A stretch of DNA of 64,000 nucleotides, taken from positions 1,798,001 through 1,862,000 of the forward strand of contig NZ_CP048814.1 in NCBI RefSeq assembly GCF_014217785.1, written 5' to 3'. The notes below the pieces were generated by a model. That model saw only the letters and a list, made by a program, of their open reading frames with translations. It did not search any database and was not told where the DNA came from. The translations under genes and the position numbers were made by a program. How positions within the stretch are numbered: position 1 is the first letter of the stretch; each line of letters begins with the position of its first letter. This document shows, one piece after another, positions 57,419 to 64,000 of this stretch. Origin of the DNA: Rhodococcus triatomae. Its GTDB lineage: Bacteria > Actinomycetota > Actinomycetes > Mycobacteriales > Mycobacteriaceae.

Positions 57419-59148
57419 CGAGCCTCCTCCACCGATCGCTGGGACTCGACGATCTCGGCATAACACGGGCAGGTCACGAGTAGTTCCTCGTGTGTGCCGA
57501 CTCCGACGATCTCGCCGTCCTCGAGAACGACGATCTGATCGGCGTCGATGATGGTGGACACCCGCTGGGCCACGACGATGACGCACGAGTCCCCCGTCAC
57601 CGGGGCGAGCGCGGCCCGCAGCCGCGCGTCGGTGGTGAGGTCGAGCGCCGAGAACGCGTCGTCGAACAGGTAGATCGACGGCCGGCGCACGAGCGCCCGC
57701 GCGATCGCGAGACGCTGCCGCTGACCGCCGGACACCGTGGTGCCGCCCTGCGAGACGGGAGTGTCCAGGCCTTCCGGCATCACCCGCACGAAATCGGCGG
57801 CCTGAGCGATCTCCAGGGCGCTCCACAGTTCCTCGTCGGTGGCGTCGGGGTTGCCGTACCGCAGATTGGTCGCCACCGTCCCGGAGAACAGGTAGGGCCG
57901 CTGCGGGACGAGCCCGATGTGCGAGCGGAGCAGGTCCGCGTCCAGTGCGCGTACGTCGGTGCCGGAGACCAGAACCTGCCCCTCGGTGGCGTCGACGAGG
58001 CGGGGGATCAGGTTGAGCAGCGTCGTCTTCCCGGATCCGGTGCCGCCGATGATCGCGGTGGTCTTCCCGGGTTCGGCACGGAAGGTGATGTCCCGCAACA
58101 CCGGTTCTTCCGCCCCGGGGAAGCGGAACTGGGCACCGCGCAGTTCCACCAGGCCGGGCTGCTCCATCACGGTGACGGGATCGGCCGGTGGCACGACCGA
58201 CGACTCGGTGCCGAGGACCTCGCAGATCCGTTCGGCGCAGACGGCCGCACGGGGCGCCATCATCGCGATGAACGACGCCATCATCACCGACATGAGGATC
58301 TGCATGATGTAGCTCAGCATCGCGGTGAGCGAGCCGACCTGCATGTGCCCGTCCTCGATCCGGTGCCCGCCGAACCAGATCACGGCGACGCTGGTGACGT
58401 TCGCGATCACCATCACGGCCGGGAACATCAGTGCCGTCAATCGTCCGACTCGCAGCGCGGTGTCGGTGAGCTCGTCGTTGGCCACCGCGAAGCGCTGCAT
58501 CTCGCTGCGTTCGCGCACGAACGCGCGCACCACCCGGATGCCGGTGATCTGCTCGCGCAGGACCCGGTTGACGCCGTCGATACGCTCCTGCATCTGCCGG
58601 AACGCCGGCACCATCCGGGCGATGATCAGCGTCATCGTCAGCGCCAGCACCGGCACCGTGGCGGTGAGGACGAGCGCCAGTCCCCCGTCCTCGCGCACCG
58701 CCATCACGATGCCGCCGATGCACATGATGGGGGCCATCACCAGGATGGTGGCGCTCATGACCACCAGCATCTGCACCTGCTGCACGTCGTTGGTGTTGCG
58801 GGTGATCAGCGACGGGGCACCGAACCGGCCCACCTCGCGAGCGGAGAACGTCCCCACCCGATGCATGACGGCCTGTCGCACGTCGCGGCCGAATCCCATC
58901 GCGGCGCGCGCCCCGAAGTACACCGAGCCGACCGAGCAGACGATCTGCAACACGCTGACCGCGAGCATCACGCCTCCGGTCGAGACGATGTAGCCGATGT
59001 CCCCGCGGGTGACGCCGTCGTCGATGAGCTGCGCATTGAGCGCGGGAAGGTACAGGGCAGCGGCGGTGGCCACGAACTGCAATACGACCACGACGGCGAG
59101 CTCCCGGCGATACGGGCGCAGGAACTCGGCCATCAACCGGATCAACAT
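57415..59148 (-). CDS. ABC exporter half-transporter, subunit 1
   Basis: About 577 residues. Six membrane helices, then an ATPase domain with Walker A GGTGSGKTT, canonical signature VSGGQRQRL and Walker B IYLFDDAFSALD, in which the catalytic glutamate is aspartate. In heterodimeric exporters of the TM287/288 and BmrCD kind this marks the subunit whose Walker motifs form the non-hydrolysing site. The ATG at 59148 (MLIRLMAEFLRPYRREL) is chosen; the frame is open to 59256. The stop overlaps the start of subunit 2. Confidence 0.92.
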   Translation of the reverse strand: MLIRLMAEFLRPYRRELAVVVVLQFVATAAALYLPALNAQLIDDGVTRGDIGYIVSTGGVMLAVSVLQIVCSVGSVYFGARAAMGFGRDVRQAVMHRVGTFSAREVGRFGAPSLITRNTNDVQQVQMLVVMSATILVMAPIMCIGGIVMAVREDGGLALVLTATVPVLALTMTLIIARMVPAFRQMQERIDGVNRVLREQITGIRVVRAFVRERSEMQRFAVANDELTDTALRVGRLTALMFPAVMVIANVTSVAVIWFGGHRIEDGHMQVGSLTAMLSYIMQILMSVMMASFIAMMAPRAAVCAERICEVLGTESSVVPPADPVTVMEQPGLVELRGAQFRFPGAEEPVLRDITFRAEPGKTTAIIGGTGSGKTTLLNLIPRLVDATEGQVLVSGTDVRALDADLLRSHIGLVPQRPYLFSGTVATNLRYGNPDATDEELWSALEIAQAADFVRVMPEGLDTPVSQGGTTVSGGQRQRLAIARALVRRPSIYLFDDAFSALDLTTDARLRAALAPVTGDSCVIVVAQRVSTIIDADQIVVLEDGEIVGVGTHEELLVTCPCYAEIVESQRSVEEAR

Positions 59149-59265
59149 GGGCACACGGCCCGACAGTTGCCCCTCGCCGCGCGATCGTTGCTCATGGTTC
59201 TCGAAGTTACCAACGGCAACCGACGCCGTCGCCCGCATTTCCCGATCCGGTCGCACCGGAGAACG

Positions 59266-59301
59266 CGAAGAGCCCCATCCGGATTCGGACGGGGCTCTTC
59301 G
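59266..59301 (-). terminator. Terminator hairpin after the MMPL gene
   Basis: CGAAGAGCCCC (59266-59276) pairs with GGGGCTCTTCG (59291-59301), with an inner TCCG/CGGA stem. It lies 13 bp after the MMPL stop on the minus strand, upstream of the ABC exporter. Confidence 0.75.
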
Positions 59302-59313
59302 GCGGTGGACGGG

Positions 59314-61668
59314 TCAGCCCGGGGAGCCGACCGCGACCTCCTCCTTACGCTCTTCCTCGGGGAGGAGCTGACGCAGCTTCTCGCCCTCGATGTCGACGTT
59401 CGGGAGGATCTTGTCCAGCCACTTGGGCAGCCACCACGCCTTGTCGCCGAGGAACGCCATCACCGAGGGGATGATGACCATGCGGACGATGAAGGCGTCG
59501 AAGAACACGGCCGCGGCGAGCGCGAAGCCCATCGACTTGATCAGGGCGTTCGACTCGAAGATGAACGCCGCGAACACCGAGATCATGATGACCGCCGCCG
59601 CGCTCACCACCCGGGCGCCGTGGTTGAAGCCGATCGCGACGGCCTTCTTCGCGGACGCCCCGTGGACGTACTCCTCGCGCATACGGGTGACCAGGAACAC
59701 CTGGTAGTCCATCGCGAGACCGAAGACGACGCCGATGAGGAAGATCGGCATGAAGCTGACGATCGGCTGCGGATTGGCGATGAGGCCGCCCCAGCCCTCC
59801 TGGAAGATCGCGACCGTGGCACCGAAGGTGGCGACGATCGAGAGCAGGAATCCCAGGGCCGCGGTGAGCGGGACCAGAATGGATCGGAACACCAGCAGCA
59901 GCAGGATGAACGCCAGGCCCACGACGACGGCGAGATAGGGCACGAGTGCGTCGAGAAGGCGTTCCGAGACGTCGAGTTCCATCGCCGTCTGCCCCGTCAC
60001 ACCGAAGCTCACCCCGGTCGACTCGGCCAGTTCCGCCTCCGCGCCGCGGATGCTGTCGACCAGGTCCATCGTGCCCTGCTCGCTCGGTCCGCTGCGCGGC
60101 GTGACCATGATCTGCGCGGTGTCGCCCGCCTCGTTCACGGCGACGATCTGCGCGTTGAGGACGTCGTCCTCCGCCGAGATGAGGCCGACGACCTCACCGA
60201 ATGCCTCCTCGGCGGGCAGGTTCGCATCCCGGGCGTCTGCGACGACGAGCAGCGGGCCGTTCTTGCCGGGCCCGAAGCCCTCCTCGACGAGGTCGTAGGC
60301 CTGCCGGGAACTGGTGGCGGGGTCGCCGGTCGCTTCCGTCGGCAGCGCCAGCCGCAGTGCGGATGCCGGGAGGGCGACGAGCACCAGCAGCAGCACGCCC
60401 GCGATCAGCGGCACCAGCGGGCGGCGCACCACGGCCTCGGCGTAGCGCAGGGCGATGTTCTTCTTCCCGCCCTCGGCGTCGTCCTCGAGGTCACGCTGGG
60501 GAAGGAACGGCACCTTGCCGGCGAACGCCTTACGCCCGAACAGCCCGAGGATGCCGGGCAGCAGCGTGATCGCGATGAGTACGGCGATGAACACGGTGAA
60601 CGCCGCGGCGAGACCCATGTCGGTGAGGAACGGGATACCGACGACACGCAGGGCCAACAGCGCGATGATGACGGTGAGACCGGCGAAGACGACCGCCGAG
60701 CCCGCGGTACCGACCGCCCTGCCGGCGGCCTCGGCCCGGTCCTGCGTCACGGTCAGTTCGTGTTTGAACCGCGAGACGATGAACAACGAGTAGTCGATCG
60801 CGACGGCCAGACCGATCATGATCGCCAGGGTCGGCGTCATCGATCCCAGGTCCATGAAGCCGGTGGCGACGGTGATACCGAGGCTGCCGATCGAGATTCC
60901 GATGATCGCGGTGAGCAGCGGGAGCCCGGCCGCGACCAGCGACCCGAAGGTGAGGATGAGGACGACTGCGGCGACGGCCAGGCCGATCAGCTCGGCGGTG
61001 CCGCCCGGCATCTCGGCGTCCTGTGCGACGGAGCCGCTGATCTGGACGGTCAGGCCGGCGTCACGGGCAACGTCCGCGGCAGCGGTGACCTCGTCCTTGA
61101 GCTCCGAGGTCACGTCCGAGAAGTCGCCGTCGAACGGCACCTGGACGTACCCGACGGTCTTGTCCTCGTTGAGCGGCGACAGGGCGCGAGCGTTGTCGAC
61201 CGCCACCTCGGCGGGGCTGCCCTGCTCCTGCGCCTGCCCCTCGGCCATGGCGGTCAGCTGGGCGTCGGCGACGACCGGGTTCACCAGGGCACCGGGAGGG
61301 CCGGCCTCGGTGGGCTCGGCCTTCGCGACGTCCTGGACCTGGTCGATCTGACGCACCTGGGCCAGGACCTCGTCCATGGCGGCCTGGTTCTCCGGAGAGT
61401 CGAGCGTCTGCCCGTCGGGGGCGGCGAAGACGTACCGCGCACCGAGCGCGCTCATCGGGTCGCTGCCCGCGGCCTCGGGGAACCGCTCCGCCATCAGATC
61501 CTGCGCCTGCTGCGCGGGAGTTCCCGGAATCGAGAACGTGTCCTTGGTGGGGCCGGACAGGGTGGCAGCGCCGACCCCCATCAGTATGAGCAGTGCCAGC
61601 CAGGCGGCCAGAACCACGCCTTTGCGCCGGTAGGCGAACTTGCCCATCCGGTAGAGATACGTCGCCAT
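59314..61668 (-). CDS. MMPL-family (RND) transporter
   Basis: 784 residues. Two halves, each one helix, a large external loop, then five helices. The proton-relay Asp-Tyr pairs are seen in GLAVAIDYSLFIVSRF and GLAMDYQVFLVTRMREEY. It lacks the long C-terminal domain of lipid-exporting MmpL3 and fits the YdfJ-like group that exports lipids or drugs in actinobacteria. It lies 39 bp after a TetR gene on the same strand and is probably controlled by it. Confidence 0.92.
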   Translation of the reverse strand: MATYLYRMGKFAYRRKGVVLAAWLALLILMGVGAATLSGPTKDTFSIPGTPAQQAQDLMAERFPEAAGSDPMSALGARYVFAAPDGQTLDSPENQAAMDEVLAQVRQIDQVQDVAKAEPTEAGPPGALVNPVVADAQLTAMAEGQAQEQGSPAEVAVDNARALSPLNEDKTVGYVQVPFDGDFSDVTSELKDEVTAAADVARDAGLTVQISGSVAQDAEMPGGTAELIGLAVAAVVLILTFGSLVAAGLPLLTAIIGISIGSLGITVATGFMDLGSMTPTLAIMIGLAVAIDYSLFIVSRFKHELTVTQDRAEAAGRAVGTAGSAVVFAGLTVIIALLALRVVGIPFLTDMGLAAAFTVFIAVLIAITLLPGILGLFGRKAFAGKVPFLPQRDLEDDAEGGKKNIALRYAEAVVRRPLVPLIAGVLLLVLVALPASALRLALPTEATGDPATSSRQAYDLVEEGFGPGKNGPLLVVADARDANLPAEEAFGEVVGLISAEDDVLNAQIVAVNEAGDTAQIMVTPRSGPSEQGTMDLVDSIRGAEAELAESTGVSFGVTGQTAMELDVSERLLDALVPYLAVVVGLAFILLLLVFRSILVPLTAALGFLLSIVATFGATVAIFQEGWGGLIANPQPIVSFMPIFLIGVVFGLAMDYQVFLVTRMREEYVHGASAKKAVAIGFNHGARVVSAAAVIMISVFAAFIFESNALIKSMGFALAAAVFFDAFIVRMVIIPSVMAFLGDKAWWLPKWLDKILPNVDIEGEKLRQLLPEEERKEEVAVGSPG

Positions 61669-61707
61669 CCAGAGGCTCCTCGGGTGTGGTGTTACAGGGC
61701 TTGGGTG

Positions 61708-62379
61708 TTACCGGTGTTCGGTGTCACCGGTGTTCGGTGTGCTCGGGGCTGTGGCCGGTGTGCTCGGGGCTGTGCCGGGCTCCGGAAGCCCGGCACGCAG
61801 TTGCGCGAACGCGTCCCGGACGAGTTCGCCGGGGTTCGCCGCCTCGGTGGCGCCGTCGAACCAGAGCTCGAGTGCGCCCTTGCAGGCGGCACCGACCGCG
61901 AGGTGGAGCAGGGTGGGATAGAGGTCCCGGTCGGGATCGGTGCCGGTCCGCTCGGCGATGGCCTGAGCGATCAACCGCCCGATGCGCTGGTGCATCTCCT
62001 GCTTCTTGACCAGCAAGGAGGGGCTGAAGTCGACGATCTCCATCATGGCGTGGGTGTCCTCGAGCGGGCGCTCGGGATCGGTCACGATGTCGAGCACCAG
62101 GCGCTCGAGCGAATCCCAGATGGGCTCGCCCACCGGCCGGGCACGGAGAGCATCCACCCAGCCGTGCACCTGCGCTTCGAAGTGCGCGAGTACGGCCTCC
62201 TCCTTGCCGGAGAAGTAGTTGTGGAACGTGCGCACGGAGACGCCTGCCCGGTCGGCGATGGCTTCCGCGGTGGCACCCTCCACGCCCAGGGTCAGGACGA
62301 GATGAGCGGCCGCGTCGGCCAGCGCGGTACGGGTGGCCGCCTTCTTGCGGTCCCGCAATCCGATATCGGAAGTCACCAC
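61708..62379 (-). CDS. TetR-family regulator of the MMPL exporter
   Basis: 223 residues. RDRKKAATRTALADAAAHLVLTLGVEGATAEAIADRAGVSVRTFHNYF (in parts) is the DNA-binding domain; HNYF is the usual end of helix 3. The C-terminus ends in a Pro/Thr tail (TAPSTPATAPSTPNTG) encoded by a short repeat near 61700-61780. Two adjacent GTG codons can start it (62379, 62376). A triple half-site operator upstream suggests autoregulation together with the MMPL gene. Confidence 0.9.
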   Translation of the reverse strand: MVTSDIGLRDRKKAATRTALADAAAHLVLTLGVEGATAEAIADRAGVSVRTFHNYFSGKEEAVLAHFEAQVHGWVDALRARPVGEPIWDSLERLVLDIVTDPERPLEDTHAMMEIVDFSPSLLVKKQEMHQRIGRLIAQAIAERTGTDPDRDLYPTLLHLAVGAACKGALELWFDGATEAANPGELVRDAFAQLRAGLPEPGTAPSTPATAPSTPNTGDTEHR

Positions 62380-62396
62380 ATCGAGCGTACAGACGG

Positions 62397-62421
62397 TGCA
62401 GAGCTCTGCAATTTTGCAGAG
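62397..62421. promoter_or_regulatory. Triple half-site operator of the TetR-MMPL operon
   Basis: TGCAGAG (62397-62403), CTCTGCA (62404-62410) and TGCAGAG (62415-62421) alternate, giving a perfect 14-bp palindrome and a second 18-bp dyad that share the middle half-site. It lies 18 bp before the TetR start. Confidence 0.7.
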
Positions 62422-62484
62422 TCAGGAAATATTATGGGCTTGCCCACACTCGGCCGTCGTTGTGGCTGCAGTCACGCGCACGGT

Positions 62485-62952
62485 TCAGACCGTGGCTCGG
62501 CGACGCTCCCAGGCACCCGGGTCGGCCGTGAGCTCGGCGACGAACTCGGGCAGGTGCGCCTCCGCCACGTCGGCGAGCGTGACGTTCTCGAGCACCGCAC
62601 GCAGATTGACCCGCACCGCGATCCACACGTCCTCGAGACCGGCGGCCGGACCGCTGTAGCGCACGTCCTCGGGACGCTCACCACGCACGGAAGCCAACGG
62701 ACCCTCTACCGTACGGATGACGTCGGCGATGCTGATCTCCGCCGCCGGGCGGGACAACCAGTAGCCGCCCTCCGGCCCGCGCCTACTGGCCACGAGCCCG
62801 CCTCGGCGCAGATCCGCGAGGACCGCCTCGAGGAACTTGTGCGGGATGGATTGCGCGCCCGCGAGGAACTCGGCCTTGACCGGCCTCGGACCCGCGGAGG
62901 CCAGTTCGATCAGAGCGCGGACCGCATAGTCCACTCGGGCGGTGATGTGCAC
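62485..62952 (-). CDS. Rrf2-family transcriptional regulator without cysteines
   Basis: 155 residues. HITARVDYAVRALIELAS, IPHKFLEAVLADLRRGGLVASRRGPEGGYWLSRP (in parts) and IADVIRTVEGP are the Rrf2 winged-helix signature. No cysteine is present, so the iron-sulfur cluster typical of IscR, NsrR or RsrR cannot be bound in the usual way. The GTG at 62952 fits the common VHITARVDYA start with AGGA upstream; a TTG at 62958 is less likely. A dyad lies directly upstream. Confidence 0.88.
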   Translation of the reverse strand: MHITARVDYAVRALIELASAGPRPVKAEFLAGAQSIPHKFLEAVLADLRRGGLVASRRGPEGGYWLSRPAAEISIADVIRTVEGPLASVRGERPEDVRYSGPAAGLEDVWIAVRVNLRAVLENVTLADVAEAHLPEFVAELTADPGAWERRRATV

Positions 62953-62955
62953 GCC

Positions 62956-62983
62956 CAATTCCTATCATTTCGATGGGGAATTG
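62956..62983. promoter_or_regulatory. Dyad upstream of the Rrf2 gene
   Basis: CAATTCC (62956-62962) and GGAATTG (62977-62983) form perfect 7-bp arms with a 14-bp spacer in an A/T-rich patch directly before the start codon, a likely autoregulatory site. Confidence 0.5.
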
Positions 62984-63018
62984 CCAAGGGAAACCCGCAC
63001 ACTCGAGCGAGCGCGACC

Positions 63019-63702
63019 TCAGCGACGGTCGAGGCTGACGAGGAAGTCGACCGAGCCGTTCCCGTCCACGGACACGAACCCCAGGGACGGCGGTGTCACC
63101 CCGTAGTCGGACCAGGTGACGGGGATACTGCCGGAGACCACGATCCGCTCGCCGGTCCGCAGCACGTCCGTCTCCACCGTGACGGGCCGGGATTCACCTT
63201 TCAACGTCAGGGTGCCGTTCATCGTGACGGTGCCGATCGTGCCGTCGTCCGGAACCGACGAGACGTCGACCGGCTGGTCGAGGGTGAAGGTGGCCGTCGG
63301 GTGCTGCTCGACGTCCATGACGTTGTCCCGGAAGTAGGAGTCACGCCGGGACTCGTCGGTGGTGATCGAGGCGACGTTCACCGTGATCTCGCCCGCGGTG
63401 ACCGCGGTGCCCTCCACGGTGGCCGAGCCGTTCACCTGCGCGGTCGACCCCACGACGGTGACCGAGGCGCCGTTGAGGATCTCGTGCACCGTGTATCCGG
63501 CCGAGGTCTCGTTCGGAGCCACCCCTGCGTCGACGACCCACTGTCCCTCGGCCTCACCGCCGGCCGCCTCGGCGCCCTCCGTGGACACCGTCGCCGCGGG
63601 GTCGTCGTCCTCCGCGATGAACTGGCCGTAGACCCACGGACCGGCCACGACGAGCAGGGCGAGAACGGCGAGTGCCCCGATCAACCACCACAGCTTCCTC
63701 AT
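63019..63702 (-). CDS. YceI-like protein, membrane anchored
   Basis: 227 residues. One N-terminal hydrophobic helix (LWWLIGALAVLALLVVAGPWVYG) anchors an outward-facing YceI lipocalin-like barrel: VNGSATVEGTAVTAGEITVNVASITTDESRRDSYFRDNVMDVEQHPTATFTL (in parts) and TLTLKGESRPVTV. YceI proteins bind isoprenoid lipids or quinones. It starts 53 bp from the divergent gene at 63756. Confidence 0.9.
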   Translation of the reverse strand: MRKLWWLIGALAVLALLVVAGPWVYGQFIAEDDDPAATVSTEGAEAAGGEAEGQWVVDAGVAPNETSAGYTVHEILNGASVTVVGSTAQVNGSATVEGTAVTAGEITVNVASITTDESRRDSYFRDNVMDVEQHPTATFTLDQPVDVSSVPDDGTIGTVTMNGTLTLKGESRPVTVETDVLRTGERIVVSGSIPVTWSDYGVTPPSLGFVSVDGNGSVDFLVSLDRR

Positions 63703-63755
63703 GAATGCAAGGCTAGTGGGAACCGCACCCGTGCTGCCAGGGATGGAGCGTCACG

Positions 63756-64000
63756 ATGTCGACACCGCGAACCACCACCGATCACGACGAGATCCGCGCG
63801 TGGGTCGAGGCACGCGACGGAGCACCCGCCCGAGTCCCCGCGGCCGAGGCCCAAGGTGGCGGCGGTGTACTCCGGCTCGACTTCACCGGTGGCGCCTCCA
63901 GCGAGGACATCGAGCACATTCCGTGGGACGAATGGCTCGACCTCTTCGACGACCAGGGCCTGGCCTTCACCCACAAGGACATCGACGTCCCGGGTGAGGA
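63756..64000 (+). CDS. Conserved hypothetical protein, cut by the window end
   Basis: The frame from the ATG at 63756 stays open to base 64000. The visible 81 residues begin TTDHDEIRAWVEARDGAPARVP and contain VLRLDFTGGASSEDIEHIPWDEWLDLFDDQGLAF (in parts). This resembles small proteins, often mislabelled 1,4-alpha-glucan branching enzyme, with a TDHDxIRxW start; their function is unknown. The 3' end is outside the window. Confidence 0.75.
   Translation, partial: MSTPRTTTDHDEIRAWVEARDGAPARVPAAEAQGGGGVLRLDFTGGASSEDIEHIPWDEWLDLFDDQGLAFTHKDIDVPGE

Noticed and set aside
55376-58723. An apparent 1115-residue fused ABC protein
   Set aside because: Its first third is an out-of-frame reading of ABC subunit 1. 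The true start of subunit 2 is the ATG at 57418, overlapping the subunit 1 stop.
63756-64000. 1,4-alpha-glucan branching enzyme for the last partial gene
   Set aside because: The visible part has no glycoside hydrolase feature; that label is a known database error for small proteins of this type.

Overview
The window is a chromosomal stretch of a high-GC actinobacterium of the mycolic-acid group, most likely Rhodococcus or a close Nocardiaceae relative (inference). The grounds are pervasive G/C third codon positions, frequent GTG starts, 1-8 nt stop/start overlaps, F420-type enzymes, MurT/GatD, Stf0, an MMPL exporter, a BfaA/BfaB-type pair and an IdeR/DmdR-type iron box. The gene order leuA - murT - gatD - recR - ybaB - SRPBCC gene - FAD oxidoreductase - methyltransferase - dnaX - aspartate aminotransferase - SRP RNA - tRNA-Ser follows the M. 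tuberculosis Rv3710-Rv3722c neighbourhood as I remember it, with accessory blocks inserted. I see no phage, transposase, integrase or CRISPR array.

Layout. 1-4 kb: the 3' part of a LysR gene, an F420-type luciferase-like oxidoreductase, a lipoprotein esterase, a GNAT/AhpD-like pair and an NTF2-like gene. 4-6.5 kb: leuA behind a leucine leader peptide and attenuator, then a SHOCT membrane protein. 6.5-9.4 kb: a LysR/EamA divergent pair and a secreted lipase. 9.5-11.5 kb: murT-gatD (lipid II amidation). 11.5-17.6 kb: an accessory block (TetR, Ddn-like and crotonase genes, an SRPBCC-ArsR pair, an M48 protease, and a TetR/MFS pair joined to recR). 17.6-22.1 kb: recR, ybaB, SRPBCC, and the 10-methyl fatty acid pair. 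22.2-27.1 kb: SDR/SnoaL genes and fadA-fadB beta-oxidation. 27.3-35.5 kb: dnaX, a DNA glycosylase-like gene, an iron-regulated siderophore esterase/binding-protein pair, aspartate aminotransferase, SRP RNA, tRNA-Ser(GGA) and a MmcQ/YjbR protein. 35.7-42.3 kb: small regulators, membrane proteins, a lipoprotein and glutamyl-Q tRNA synthetase. 42.3-44.4 kb: the queuosine-salvage pair yhhQ/tgt. 44.4-48.9 kb: an NTF2-like protein, a P-type ATPase and a CNNM/CorC protein.

The most coherent system is at 48.98-55.26 kb, where five genes on the minus strand run stf0 - cysD - cysNC - formylglycine-generating enzyme - sulfatase. They cover sulfate activation to PAPS, sulfation by a trehalose 2-sulfotransferase homologue, and a sulfatase with the enzyme that matures it. 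One transcription unit thus encodes both the making and the breaking of a sulfate ester. Upstream lie a heterodimeric ABC exporter whose sequence asymmetry predicts one degenerate ATP site, an MMPL exporter with its TetR regulator, a cysteine-free Rrf2 regulator and a YceI protein.

Two non-coding themes recur. Seven long hairpins, most with near-perfect stems of 22-25 bp, sit just after stop codons, and three of them form one related repeat family (6521-6575, 23651-23703, 30406-30462). Several regulators have clear dyads at their own promoter or their neighbour's. All assignments come from reading the sequence and recalled family knowledge; no searches were run.
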